Shown: positions 16,712 through 24,964, counted from the first letter of the stretch. The stretch: 36,432 nt of DNA from an uncultured Muribaculaceae bacterium (GCA_947179295.1 CAMXAZ010000027.1:1-36432), one strand, 5' to 3'. The notes: generated by a model from the letters alone, not told the origin. A program made the numbers and translations.

Positions 16712-17995
16712 ATGTCAAGATACAGTGAGCTGAAAGACAAATTTCTCCACGGCGGAGGCCTGATCTCCACCTTCCTGCGCTCGTCAGTGTCGTCGCAGGT
16801 GGCATCGTGGATCGACCTGGGCACAAGTATGCTGCTCTACTCCTTCGTCTTCGTGGCCCTCGACCCCTTCTACCGGTCGAACCTCTCGGTGGCCATCGGA
16901 GCCATAGCCGGAGGCATAGTGAACTGCTGCATCAACTACCGCTTCACCTTCCATGCCGCAGGCCAGAGCGTCAAGGCTGTCGGGGTGAAATATTTCCTCG
17001 TATGGACAGGATCGCTGCTGCTCAACATGTATGGCACCACCGGCCTGGCCACTCTGCTGAGCCACTGGCAGTGGCTGCTCGACCTCGGCTTCAAGCCCGA
17101 CGGCATCTTCGCAGCCTCCCGACTGGCCGCATCGCTGGCCGTGTCGTGGGGATGGAACTTCGTGTTGCAGCGCAATTTCGTCTACCGCAAGACACCGTTC
17201 GACCCCTATGCCATCCGCCTGGTCGACCTTTTCTCAAAAAACCGCTACAGAACAAACGTAACCCCAATATCGAAAACAATGGCTGAAAACGAAATGACAA
17301 TGACACAGAAATCATCGACATTCAAGCGTTTCCGCGATAGCCTCCAGCAAGGCATATACTTCATCATCAACCCCTTTGTGCGCTTCCTGATCCGCATCGG
17401 CGTGACCCCCAACATGGTCACCACCATCGGTCTGCTCGGCAACATAGCCGCGGCCGCGATCTTCGTCTACGCAGGCTACAGCGCCACTCCCGGCACCGAC
17501 ATGAACTATCCGCTCATGACCTGGGGCGGTGTGGTGATAATACTTTTCTCGCTCTTTGACATGCTCGACGGCCAGGTGGCCCGACTCGGCAACATGACCT
17601 CAACCTTCGGAGCCATGTATGACTCGGTGCTCGACCGCTACTGCGAACTCTTCACCCTCGGCGGCCTCAGCTACTACCTGATCCAGACCGGCTACGTGAT
17701 CGGCGCGCTGATCACCTTCGTGGCCCTCGTAGGCTCGATCATGGTCAGCTACGTGCGCGCCCGCGCCGAAGGTCTCGGACTCGAATGCAAGGTGGGCTTC
17801 ATGCAGCGTCCCGAACGCGTGGTGGTCACTACCATCGGCGCCCTCGCCACCGGCATAACAGGCCAGTGTGTCAGCCCGGCCGACTTCGATGCCGTCAACA
17901 TACTCATTTTCTGCATGGCTGTGATAGCCGTCTTCGCCAACATCACCGCATTCGCCCGCATCAACCACTGCCGCCGCCTCCTCTGCAAGAAATAA
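16712..17995 (+). CDS. GtrA-like / CDP-alcohol phosphatidyltransferase fusion (candidate PIP synthase)
   Basis: The 427-residue membrane protein has two parts. Residues about 15-165 form a GtrA-like domain with four membrane segments (SQVASWIDLGTSMLLY, NCCINYRFTF, WNFVLQRNFVYRK). Residues about 205-425 are a CDP-alcohol phosphatidyltransferase with the exact catalytic pattern D283xxDGxxAR...G300xxxD304xxxD308. This class transfers an alcohol phosphate onto CDP-diacylglycerol, or releases CMP from another CDP-alcohol. By operon likeness to the Bacteroides inositol-lipid locus I infer phosphatidylinositol-phosphate synthase. GtrA-type domains are often linked to lipid-linked sugar flipping, so the fusion may couple synthesis to movement. 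An in-frame ATG at 17279 after an intergenic-looking stretch could allow the enzyme domain to be made separately. Confidence 0.85.
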   Translation: MSRYSELKDKFLHGGGLISTFLRSSVSSQVASWIDLGTSMLLYSFVFVALDPFYRSNLSVAIGAIAGGIVNCCINYRFTFHAAGQSVKAVGVKYFLVWTGSLLLNMYGTTGLATLLSHWQWLLDLGFKPDGIFAASRLAASLAVSWGWNFVLQRNFVYRKTPFDPYAIRLVDLFSKNRYRTNVTPISKTMAENEMTMTQKSSTFKRFRDSLQQGIYFIINPFVRFLIRIGVTPNMVTTIGLLGNIAAAAIFVYAGYSATPGTDMNYPLMTWGGVVIILFSLFDMLDGQVARLGNMTSTFGAMYDSVLDRYCELFTLGGLSYYLIQTGYVIGALITFVALVGSIMVSYVRARAEGLGLECKVGFMQRPERVVVTTIGALATGITGQCVSPADFDAVNILIFCMAVIAVFANITAFARINHCRRLLCKK

Positions 17996-18055
17996 GAGGT
18001 TGTCGGACAACAAGCTCCAAAGGCCTCAAAGGACTACACAATTCCAATCATTATC

Positions 18056-19012
18056 ATGACAGGATTTTCATTTCCCACACGCCGCGAAACAGCAATCATC
18101 ATTCCGGTGGTGCTGCTCTGGGTCGCTGTGACAAGCATCTGTGTCGGATTCCGGCCCGAACACCTCTACATAGCCGGGACGCTGACTCTGCTGCTCTTCA
18201 TCACGGCCACTTCACGCCGTTTTGTAGTGGCAATGCTGCCCTTCGCCGTCTTCGCCATCTCATATGACTGGATGAACATACTCCCCAACTACGAGGTGAA
18301 TCCGGTTGACATCCGCGCGCTCTATGACACCGAAAAAAGCCTCTTCGGCATCGCATCGGCCGCCGGAACGCTCACTCCCAACGAGTTTTTCGCCCTGCAC
18401 AACTGCCGCCTGATGGACTTCATGGCCGGCATCTTCTATCTCTGCTGGGTGCCGGTGCCCATCCTCTTCGGCATCTGGCTCTATTTCAAGCGCCAGTATC
18501 CGGTCTATCTCCACTTCTCGCTGGTGTTCCTGCTGGTCAACCTCATCGGATTCGCCGTCTACTACATCCACCCGGCAGCTCCGCCGTGGTATGTGGCCTC
18601 TCACGGCTTTGACTTCATTGTCGGCACTCCCGGCGAAGTGGCCGGCCTCGGCAAATGGGACGAGATGACAGGCCTCGGCATATTCCACGGCCTCTACTCA
18701 CGCAACGCCAACGTCTTTGCCGCCATGCCCTCGCTCCATGCCGCCTACATGCTCATAGCCTTCCTCTACTCGCTCAAGGCCCGCTGCCCCGGCTGGATGC
18801 GCGCGCTTTTCGCCTTCATCTGCCTCGGTATCTGGTTCACAGCCGTATATACATCGCACCACTATATCCTCGACGTGCTTGCCGGAATAGGCTGCACTCT
18901 GGCCGGATATGCCCTGTTTGAGTACGGACTGATGAAAATTCCGGCATTCGCCCGCTTCATGAGCGCCTATGCCTCATATGTGGCATCACCCTCCACCCCC
19001 AAAAGCCGATGA
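18056..19012 (+). CDS. Aur1-like PAP2-family enzyme, candidate inositol-phosphorylceramide synthase
   Basis: This 318-residue membrane protein has about six hydrophobic segments and the PAP2 active-site motifs in the arrangement of fungal inositol-phosphorylceramide synthase: YYIHPAAPPWY, AMPSLHAAYM (P225-S226-L227-H228) and SHHYILDVLAG (H269, D273). Aur1 moves phosphoinositol from phosphatidylinositol to ceramide. Bacteroidota make dihydroceramide, and an Aur1-like protein is part of the known Bacteroides inositol-sphingolipid locus, so formation of phosphoinositol dihydroceramide is a reasonable inference. It follows the GtrA fusion by 60 bp and overlaps the next gene by 4 bp. A simple lipid phosphatase is the alternative, but the aromatic, proline-rich first motif favours the transferase. 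Confidence 0.82.
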   Translation: MTGFSFPTRRETAIIIPVVLLWVAVTSICVGFRPEHLYIAGTLTLLLFITATSRRFVVAMLPFAVFAISYDWMNILPNYEVNPVDIRALYDTEKSLFGIASAAGTLTPNEFFALHNCRLMDFMAGIFYLCWVPVPILFGIWLYFKRQYPVYLHFSLVFLLVNLIGFAVYYIHPAAPPWYVASHGFDFIVGTPGEVAGLGKWDEMTGLGIFHGLYSRNANVFAAMPSLHAAYMLIAFLYSLKARCPGWMRALFAFICLGIWFTAVYTSHHYILDVLAGIGCTLAGYALFEYGLMKIPAFARFMSAYASYVASPSTPKSR

Positions 19013-19953
19013 AACAGAGCCTCAAGGACGACTACCGCCGCTCGCTGAAGTCAATGGATACCGAAGAGGGTATCGATCTGGCTTTCTACCGCCCCATAGG
19101 CTACATGTGGGCGCGGATGGCCGCGCGCTTCGGGGTCTCCCCCAACGCCATCACCATTGCCGCGATCTTTCTCGGCATAGGCGCCGGCGTGCTCTTCTAT
19201 TTCCCCGACCTCCGGATCAACGTGGCCGGAATGCTGCTGCTCGTCTGGGCCAACTCCTTTGACAGCGCCGACGGTCAGCTGGCGCGCATGACCCACAGCT
19301 ATTCACGCATAGGCCGCATACTCGACGGCCTCTGCGGCGACTTCTGGTTTGCGGCCATCTACATAGCCATAGTGCTGCGCGAAAACACCTTCTCGCCCTT
19401 TTTCAGCGAACACCACTGGATTCTGTGGCTGACGGCCGCAGTCACAGGCATGTGTCACACCAAGCAGGCCGCGATGGCCGACTATTACCGCCAGTTCCAC
19501 CTCTATTTCCTCAAAGGCGAGGACGGGAGCGAGCTGGACAGCGCCACGCAGCTGCGCCGTCAGCTCGAAGAATCAGGCATCACATGGCGCACACATTTCT
19601 GGAAACGCCTGTCAATGGCCGTCTACCTGACCTATACCCGCCAGCAGGAGGCCACTGCACCCGCCATGCAGGCACTGCGCCGTCAGCTGCGCGAGAGCTT
19701 CCCCGACGGCCGGGTCCCTCAGAGTTTCCGCGAGGACTTCCGCCGGGCTTCGCTGCCGCTGATGAAGTTCACCAACATTCTCTCATTCAACTGGCGTGTC
19801 ATCACTCTGTTCACAGCACTGTTCATCGGACAGCCCTGGCTCTACTTTCTGGTGGAACTCACGGTGTTCAATGCTCTGCTGGTCTATATGATCATACGCC
19901 ACGAAAAAATCTGCAAACGCCTCACTAACTGCCTCAGGAATGGACTATATTGA
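19009..19953 (+). CDS. Second CDP-alcohol phosphatidyltransferase, atypical motif
   Basis: This 314-residue protein shares the CDP-alcohol phosphatidyltransferase fold: membrane helices follow an N-terminal SMDTEEGIDLAFYRPIGYMWA region, and the motif D85xxDGxxAR(8)G102xxxD106 is present. The fourth aspartate, thought to be the general base, is at residue 111 instead of 110; position 110 is glycine (GRILDGLCGD). A 100-residue polar insert (about 160-260, KGEDGSELDSATQLRRQLEE) interrupts the membrane region. I infer a related but different CDP-alcohol substrate from the first enzyme in the operon, possibly CDP-inositol made by the nucleotidyltransferase. It overlaps its upstream neighbour by 4 bp and its downstream neighbour by 14 bp, so it is an integral operon member. 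Confidence 0.8.
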   Translation: MKQSLKDDYRRSLKSMDTEEGIDLAFYRPIGYMWARMAARFGVSPNAITIAAIFLGIGAGVLFYFPDLRINVAGMLLLVWANSFDSADGQLARMTHSYSRIGRILDGLCGDFWFAAIYIAIVLRENTFSPFFSEHHWILWLTAAVTGMCHTKQAAMADYYRQFHLYFLKGEDGSELDSATQLRRQLEESGITWRTHFWKRLSMAVYLTYTRQQEATAPAMQALRRQLRESFPDGRVPQSFREDFRRASLPLMKFTNILSFNWRVITLFTALFIGQPWLYFLVELTVFNALLVYMIIRHEKICKRLTNCLRNGLY

Positions 19954-20617
19954 TATGCCTGTGCTTGTCCCCGACGAAGTCAGGGGAATCATTTTCGACT
20001 ACGGCGGCACCCTCGACAGCCACGGTGACCACTGGAGCCACATAATACTCGAAGCCTACATTGCCGCCGGCGTGGAGCCCGGCATCGAGGACTTTGTCAG
20101 AGCCTACATCCACGGAGAGCGACAGCTCGCACAGCCGGGGACGGTCAGCCCGTCTGACACCTTTATGGATCTGATGCGCAAGAAGATCGAGGCCGAATGC
20201 TCGCAGCTCGACCCGCAGCCCGACGCGGCTACCCGCGAGGCCATAGCGTGCTACTGCTACGAGAGCGCCCGCAGCTGCACGGCCGAGGCCCGGCCGATGC
20301 TTGAGGAACTGGCCCAGGACTATCCGCTGGTACTCGTGTCGAACTTCTACGGCAATCTCGAAGCCGTCATCACCGACTTCGGTCTCGCTGAATATTTCAA
20401 AGCCGTCATCGAGAGTGCCCGCGTCGGGGTGCGCAAGCCCGATCCCGCCATCTTCCGTCTCGGAATGGAGGCTCTCGGCCTTCCGCCGGAGGAGATCCTC
20501 GTCATAGGCGACAGTATGGACAATGACATTCTCCCCGCAGCCTCGCTGGGATGCCGGACGCTGCTGATCGACGGACGGCCCTGGCCCCCTACTTCAGAAA
20601 GCGTGGTGCGAGAATAA
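19940..20617 (+). CDS. HAD-superfamily hydrolase with DYGGT motif
   Basis: The 225-residue protein is a subfamily I HAD with a helical cap. Motif I is DYGGTLD (D20-D26), motif II VLVSNFYG, the motif III lysine is in GVRKPDP, and motif IV is GDSMDNDI. In most phosphatases motif I is DxDGT; here the second aspartate, the general acid, is replaced by glycine (residue 22), as in a Bacteroidota group starting FDYGGT. Phosphatase activity may therefore be weak or altered. As last gene of the lipid operon it would suit dephosphorylation of an inositol or alcohol phosphate intermediate, but that is inference. Its last 29 bp overlap the end of the convergent patatin gene. Confidence 0.8.
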   Translation: MDYIDMPVLVPDEVRGIIFDYGGTLDSHGDHWSHIILEAYIAAGVEPGIEDFVRAYIHGERQLAQPGTVSPSDTFMDLMRKKIEAECSQLDPQPDAATREAIACYCYESARSCTAEARPMLEELAQDYPLVLVSNFYGNLEAVITDFGLAEYFKAVIESARVGVRKPDPAIFRLGMEALGLPPEEILVIGDSMDNDILPAASLGCRTLLIDGRPWPPTSESVVRE

Positions 20618-22964
20618 AGGCGCCTATAGAGATGCCGAAGTTCCAGTTGCTGTCATGGGCGGGGGTATAGTTGCCATAGGCGCTGATCGAGCCGAACGGC
20701 AATGCAAGCACGGCCTGGACCTCGCCGAAGAATTCCGGATCGTGAAACCATTTGCCGTAAGCCGCCCGGCCGCTGTCATAGACAATCTTGCGCAGAGGCA
20801 GGAAGCAGTGGAAGGAGCCCCGGAGCTGAAACGAGCCTGAGATTTTCCACACGGGAGCCACTCCGGCCGTCAGGAAGGAATTGGCCCGCAGTTTGGTGTT
20901 GAAATAGTTGTAGCTCGACGGCGTAGGGTGGAAAGCTTCGGCCGCAACGATTGACGCGTCGTAGGTGGGCAGCAGTTTGCGGGTAGACAGCAGCGCATTG
21001 CCGAGCAGACCTAAAGAGAAAGCCTTGTCAAGCACAAGATAGTCGGCCACGGAGGCCGAGAGCTGCAGCCAGCGGAGATTGCAGCTGTAGGAATGGTCGC
21101 CGTCACTGTCAGCCTTGTAGCGGTAGCGACCGGCCGCGCCGAGCACTTCGCTGCGCAGATCTATGCCTGAGGTAGGATTGAGCTGATTGTCGAGTGTGTT
21201 CAGCTCCCACGCTGCAAAGACCTCGCCCAGATCGGAGATGCCCTTGTTGCGGCCCGACAGATCGCCGGAGCCGAGGAGTTCGGAGTGAAATCTGTCGGTC
21301 AGGTGGCCGTAGCCCGCCCCTGCGGTCAGCTGGGAGCGCATTGATGGCGCCATGCTGTAGAAGAGCCGTGCGAATGTCTCGGATTTGACAATGAAATCCG
21401 GCTCATGTATCTGATAGAAGAGTTTCTCGGTCTCGTGGTATTTCTGGCGCGAGGTTACCACTCTCGCCACAAGCGCCGAGGGGCGGCTCGTGTCGAAAAA
21501 GTAGCTGAAATCTCCTTCTGCGGCCATGTAGCTCTGTCCGAGCCAGGCGTTGACGTTGGCTTTCAGCGTCTTGAAGCTAAGGCGGTTGTAGCCGGCGTTG
21601 AAGAAGAGCATACTGTTTGTCGATGACGATATGTAGCCGCCCACACCCACGGTGAAGGGGTCTTTTATGACGGCCTTGAAGTCGAGATCGACCAGGCTGT
21701 CGCGCACGTTGAACCGCGGCGTGGGTACGAAGTTCTGAATTACTGTGGCGGTGGCTGCACGGTAGTAGGCATCGCGCCCCTGCCACAGGTCGAGAGTGCT
21801 GTCACCCTCATGCCTGTGGCCGAAAAAGGATTGCAGGTAGGCGTTTTCAACCGCTTTGCCGCCGCTGACCGTCACCTTGTCAATGCGCACCTGCGGGGTG
21901 CGGCTCTTGAAGCGCGCCCGCGCGGCCTCTACCGTCCGGCGGTCGGTCCGCTCAGGGATCTTCGCCTTGATGGAGTCCATCATCTCCAGTCCGCGCCTGT
22001 AGCCTATGTCATAGATCTCCCGGTATCTGTCAAAGGCGAGAAGCCCGAATTCGTCAAGGTCGATGCGGATGCTTATACCCTTGTCGGCCGGAAAGGGATA
22101 GTCGTTGGGCTGCATGATCATCTCTTCGAGCTGATCCATCATGTTGCGCGAGTCGGGGGCCGTTTTTCCGGAGGCCACGTTGACTCCGATCACCGCATCG
22201 GGGGCAAACTCCTCCATCATCACGTCGACTGGATAGTTGTCATAGATACCTCCGTCATACATCGGCACTCCGTCAAGCTGTATTGGTTCGAACACCATCG
22301 GAAACGACATCGACATCCTGACGGCATCGCCCAAGGGACCGCGTCCGAGCACCACCTTGTGTTTGGCATAAACGTCAGACGTCACGCAGCGATAGGGCAC
22401 AAAAAGCTTGTTGAAATCGCCGCCGCACTGCAAGGTGTAGGGGCTGAACAGCTGAAAAAAGGCATAGTTCATCGGAATCGGGTTGATCAGGCTGACCGGC
22501 AGGACGGATGTGATCTGGGTGGAATCCTTGCCGAGGTTGAAGGTCACAAACGAGGGAGTGTCGCGCCGCGAGGTGAAATAGTAGGTATCAGCCGGATCAA
22601 TCCTCCCTGTGCTCCAGTAGCTGAAGTCTCTCGAAGCGATCAGCTCTATCATCTCTGCAGGGGAATAGCCTGAAGCGTAGAGGCCGCCCACTATCGCGCC
22701 CATAGAGGTGCCGGTTATATAGTCGATCGGGATTCCGGCATCTTCGAGAGCCTGGATCATGCCTATGTGGGCTATGCCCTTGGCACCTCCGCCGCTGAGC
22801 ACAAGCCCCACGGTGGGGCGGTCGGGACGTGGCGGACGCCCCATAGCTCCGCCGGGTGTCACAAAGCCTTCCGGCGTGATGGCCGGAAGCGTGTCGGGAG
22901 TCTGCGCGGCAGCCTGCACTCCCGCTATGGCCATGACGAGCCACAGAGTAAGCATATGTCTCAT
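20589..22964 (-). CDS. Patatin-like phospholipase with outer-membrane beta-barrel
   Basis: This 791-residue protein has a signal peptide (about 1-20, ending VQAAAQ) and a patatin domain (residues 51-300). The oxyanion loop GGGAKG is at 58-63, the nucleophile motif GTSMG at 85-89 (Ser 87) and the catalytic aspartate DGG at 237-239, all intact. A POTRA-like segment follows (about 345-420) and then a C-terminal Omp85-type beta-barrel (about 440-791, many alternating aromatic strands, ending in FILAPRFLK). This is the PlpD-like autotransporter architecture, placing a lipid esterase on the outer membrane. In Bacteroidota these are common. It converges on the lipid operon with a 29-bp tail overlap. 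Substrate and whether the barrel exports or only anchors the domain are unknown. Confidence 0.9.
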   Translation of the reverse strand: MRHMLTLWLVMAIAGVQAAAQTPDTLPAITPEGFVTPGGAMGRPPRPDRPTVGLVLSGGGAKGIAHIGMIQALEDAGIPIDYITGTSMGAIVGGLYASGYSPAEMIELIASRDFSYWSTGRIDPADTYYFTSRRDTPSFVTFNLGKDSTQITSVLPVSLINPIPMNYAFFQLFSPYTLQCGGDFNKLFVPYRCVTSDVYAKHKVVLGRGPLGDAVRMSMSFPMVFEPIQLDGVPMYDGGIYDNYPVDVMMEEFAPDAVIGVNVASGKTAPDSRNMMDQLEEMIMQPNDYPFPADKGISIRIDLDEFGLLAFDRYREIYDIGYRRGLEMMDSIKAKIPERTDRRTVEAARARFKSRTPQVRIDKVTVSGGKAVENAYLQSFFGHRHEGDSTLDLWQGRDAYYRAATATVIQNFVPTPRFNVRDSLVDLDFKAVIKDPFTVGVGGYISSSTNSMLFFNAGYNRLSFKTLKANVNAWLGQSYMAAEGDFSYFFDTSRPSALVARVVTSRQKYHETEKLFYQIHEPDFIVKSETFARLFYSMAPSMRSQLTAGAGYGHLTDRFHSELLGSGDLSGRNKGISDLGEVFAAWELNTLDNQLNPTSGIDLRSEVLGAAGRYRYKADSDGDHSYSCNLRWLQLSASVADYLVLDKAFSLGLLGNALLSTRKLLPTYDASIVAAEAFHPTPSSYNYFNTKLRANSFLTAGVAPVWKISGSFQLRGSFHCFLPLRKIVYDSGRAAYGKWFHDPEFFGEVQAVLALPFGSISAYGNYTPAHDSNWNFGISIGAFILAPRFLK

Positions 22965-23028
22965 AAATCAGAATAGTTGAAGCGTTTCTTTTTTAACAAT
23001 CCAACTATGAAAATTGATTAATATGCAG

Positions 23029-23036
23029 TAATTTTG
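23029..23036 (+). promoter_or_regulatory. Candidate -7 box deciding the start of the AlkD-like gene
   Basis: TAATTTTG fits TAnnTTTG and would start transcription near 23042. That lies just inside the reading frame beginning at 23038, so the second ATG at 23059 is the better start. No good -33 TTTG is visible. Confidence 0.35.
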
Positions 23037-23058
23037 CATGAAAATCAACTCTTCAGCG

Positions 23059-23607
23059 ATGACAGAATTCAACCGCTTCCAGCAGATCAAACGCAAGTTC
23101 TTCGCCATGCGCAACGGTATAGTGGCCGACACCATCCGCCGCGGAGGCCTGCAATACAAAATGATTTTCGGCCTCAACCTCCCGCAGATTGCCGATATTG
23201 CCGCCACGCTTCCACATAGCCGCGAACTGGCCGAGGAACTGTGGGCCGACATCCGCACGCGCGAAAGCCGCCTGCTGAGCCCGATGGTCTATCCGCGCGA
23301 GGAACTGGCGCGCGGGCGCGCGGCCGAGATGCTCCGTGAGGCGCAGACAACCGAGGTGGCCGACATCCTCTGCCACCGCCTGCTGCGCCATCAGCCCTAC
23401 GCGCTCGACCTCGCACTGGAAGCCGCAAGCGCCTCTGACGAAATGCACCGCTACGGTGCCTTCCGCCTGATGAGCAATCTGGTCTACACCTACCCCAAGG
23501 AAATCAAGCCTTTTGCCGAAGCCGAACTCCCGGTAGCCACAGCTCTCACCCGCCCCCTCTGCCTTAATCTCCTCCATGAAATCGAATTCATGGAGGAAGA
23601 GCGATAA
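23059..23607 (+). CDS. Probable DNA-alkylation-repair-like (AlkD-type HEAT) protein
   Basis: A 182-residue, mostly alpha-helical cytoplasmic protein. Segments such as RRGGLQYKMIFGLNLPQIA, RELAEELWADIRTRESRLLS and LVYTYPKEIKPFAEAEL give a run of paired helices like the HEAT-type alkylpurine glycosylase AlkD and its short Bacteroidota relatives. These remove positively charged alkyl bases from DNA. The catalytic tryptophan/aspartate pair of AlkD cannot be assigned confidently by eye, so activity is uncertain and the protein could be a non-catalytic HEAT homologue. It stands alone between the divergent patatin gene and a convergent secreted-protein gene. The start at 23059 rests on the promoter argument given for 23029; 23038 is possible. 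Confidence 0.5.
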   Translation: MTEFNRFQQIKRKFFAMRNGIVADTIRRGGLQYKMIFGLNLPQIADIAATLPHSRELAEELWADIRTRESRLLSPMVYPREELARGRAAEMLREAQTTEVADILCHRLLRHQPYALDLALEAASASDEMHRYGAFRLMSNLVYTYPKEIKPFAEAELPVATALTRPLCLNLLHEIEFMEEER

Positions 23608-23629
23608 AGTGGCGGGGCATATCCCCCTC

Positions 23630-24136
23630 TTACTCAGCCGTTACCGACAGCCACGACTTTACATACTGCAAGGCGCGTTTCTGATACCAGGCTTCATCCG
23701 ATGGCTTTTCATCGCACAGAGCCTCATAGAGCGAAAGACTGAAAAATCTGTCAGGCTCAAGCATCTGCTCCACTACCAAGGGCAACACGGCCTTTCCCAT
23801 CTCCACGATGGCGGCAAACTGAGGCAAGTTGCTGCGCGAGCCGACTGAGCTGCTCATGCTGATTTCAGGGGATTCGGCCGCGGCGCGATACCACTCGTCA
23901 TGCAGTTTCTCAAACTTCGCTTTCAGCGCCGGATCAACCTTTGAGGCAAACTCATGTACCCGGCTGACCTCGTCAGGACTCAGCACAGGCAGACCATCCT
24001 GACTATCAGCCACAGCACGGCTGTCAACACCGGCATCACAACACACATTACCGGACAACACACATCCGCCCCCGGCATTCACAGCTACACATGAAGCCAC
24101 AGACACGGCAATCAAAAAGGAGAGACGTTTTTTCAT
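23630..24136 (-). CDS. Small exported protein, possible lipoprotein
   Basis: I do not recognise this 168-residue protein. It begins with a short export signal (MKKRLSFLIAVSVASC) whose VASC would fit a lipobox with Cys 16; a signal peptidase I site near VNA is an alternative. A cysteine-rich stretch (GGGCVLSGNVCCDAG) follows. The rest is helical (EVSRVHEFASKVDPALKAKF; FAAIVEMGKAVLPLVVEQML), ending with a tryptophan-containing helix (YVKSWLSVTAE). The two halves resemble the helical protein-interaction domains of other Bacteroidota exported proteins, but no catalytic motif shows. It has its own promoter at 24167-24198. Function unknown. Confidence 0.6.
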   Translation of the reverse strand: MKKRLSFLIAVSVASCVAVNAGGGCVLSGNVCCDAGVDSRAVADSQDGLPVLSPDEVSRVHEFASKVDPALKAKFEKLHDEWYRAAAESPEISMSSSVGSRSNLPQFAAIVEMGKAVLPLVVEQMLEPDRFFSLSLYEALCDEKPSDEAWYQKRALQYVKSWLSVTAE

Positions 24137-24166
24137 AATCCTGAAATTTTAAGTACTTCGGTCTGA

Positions 24167-24198
24167 CAAAAATATAAAATCTCATCCTATCAGCCAAA
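24167..24198 (-). promoter_or_regulatory. Bacteroidota-type promoter of the small exported protein
   Basis: On the minus strand TTTG (24195-24198) is followed after exactly 20 bp by TATTTTTG (24167-24174), a full -33/-7 pair. The leader is about 25 nt before the ATG at 24136. Confidence 0.65.
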
Positions 24199-24331
24199 TA
24201 TCGCTCCCTGATATCCGGGCCAATGTTAAGAAAGCGGTTGTCAAAATCCATATCGAAAAGAACTTCTGCAAAGATACAATACCCGGCTGCCGAAAGGGTG
24301 TGATAATGCGGAGACACACCATCCGGGGCGG

Positions 24332-24447
24332 TAAATCGGTGTCCTCGACCGGACACCATATGCAGGGAGGATCGAGAACCCGTGACACCTGCGCGCAAAG
24401 CGCTGCGGTGTCACGGGCTACGAGTAAATCTGCGTCCTCCGGACGCC
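24332..24447 (+). repeat. Three-hairpin element, type 1 copy f, with compensated stem
   Basis: H1 GGTGTCC/GGACACC (24338-24357, loop TCGACC), H2 CCCGTGACACC/GGTGTCACGGG (24379-24417) with tip GCGC-AAA-GCGC, and H3 GCGTCC/GGACGC (24432-24446). In H3 the A-T and T-A pairs of other copies are replaced by G-C and C-G, so pairing is kept through two double changes. It is the only full copy in the 24137-24589 gap and lies downstream of the AT-rich membrane gene. Confidence 0.85.
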
Positions 24448-24589
24448 CATCCGGTCTCAGACCAGGACTTATACGTTGGTAGCCTGTCGATAATTATAGC
24501 TACAAAAGACCTTTGCGGCACACATATTTTTTAAAGCAATGGGAAATGGAATTACTTTAAAATCAGTTTTTAAAAACCTCGCAAAAAAT

Positions 24590-24964
24590 TTATTCTTTTA
24601 TAGTGGCCCAAAGAATAATCTGAATGATTGCAAAAATTAGATATACTGATACTATATTATTAAATGCTCCAAAGAGTAATGGCAATAACAAAAAGAAGCT
24701 TATAATCTTAATATTTTTAGTACGAGCAAATATTGTCACAAATATAAACACAATAGGAAGGATAAAACAAAGTAAAGCACCTATATAGCCGCTTGTATCC
24801 GTTATCATTACTTTTCCGTCTCCAGAAAGTATATTAATAAGAGCAAGCAGAGTAAACACTCCTGGGTTACCATCAACAGTAACTATGCAACAAGCTATAA
24901 CTGAAATTAAGGCTATCAGCATAGAAATAATTTTTTTAGTTCGATTGTTTTTCATTGTTGTCAT
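24590..24964 (-). CDS. Small AT-rich integral membrane protein
   Basis: A 124-residue protein with four hydrophobic segments: IISMLIALISVIACCIVTV, GYIGALLCFILPIVFIFVTIF, IISFFLLLPLLFGAF and YLIFAIIQIILWATI. Only short polar loops separate them, and the start is basic (MTTMKNNRTKK; the second Met at 24955 is equally possible). No family is recognised. Base composition is far more AT-rich than in neighbouring genes, and the flanks are AT-rich too, which suggests acquired DNA or a rapidly changing spacer region. No partner gene overlaps it. It may be a small channel-like or immunity-type protein, but nothing in the sequence demands either. Confidence 0.5.
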   Translation of the reverse strand: MTTMKNNRTKKIISMLIALISVIACCIVTVDGNPGVFTLLALINILSGDGKVMITDTSGYIGALLCFILPIVFIFVTIFARTKNIKIISFFLLLPLLFGAFNNIVSVYLIFAIIQIILWATIKE

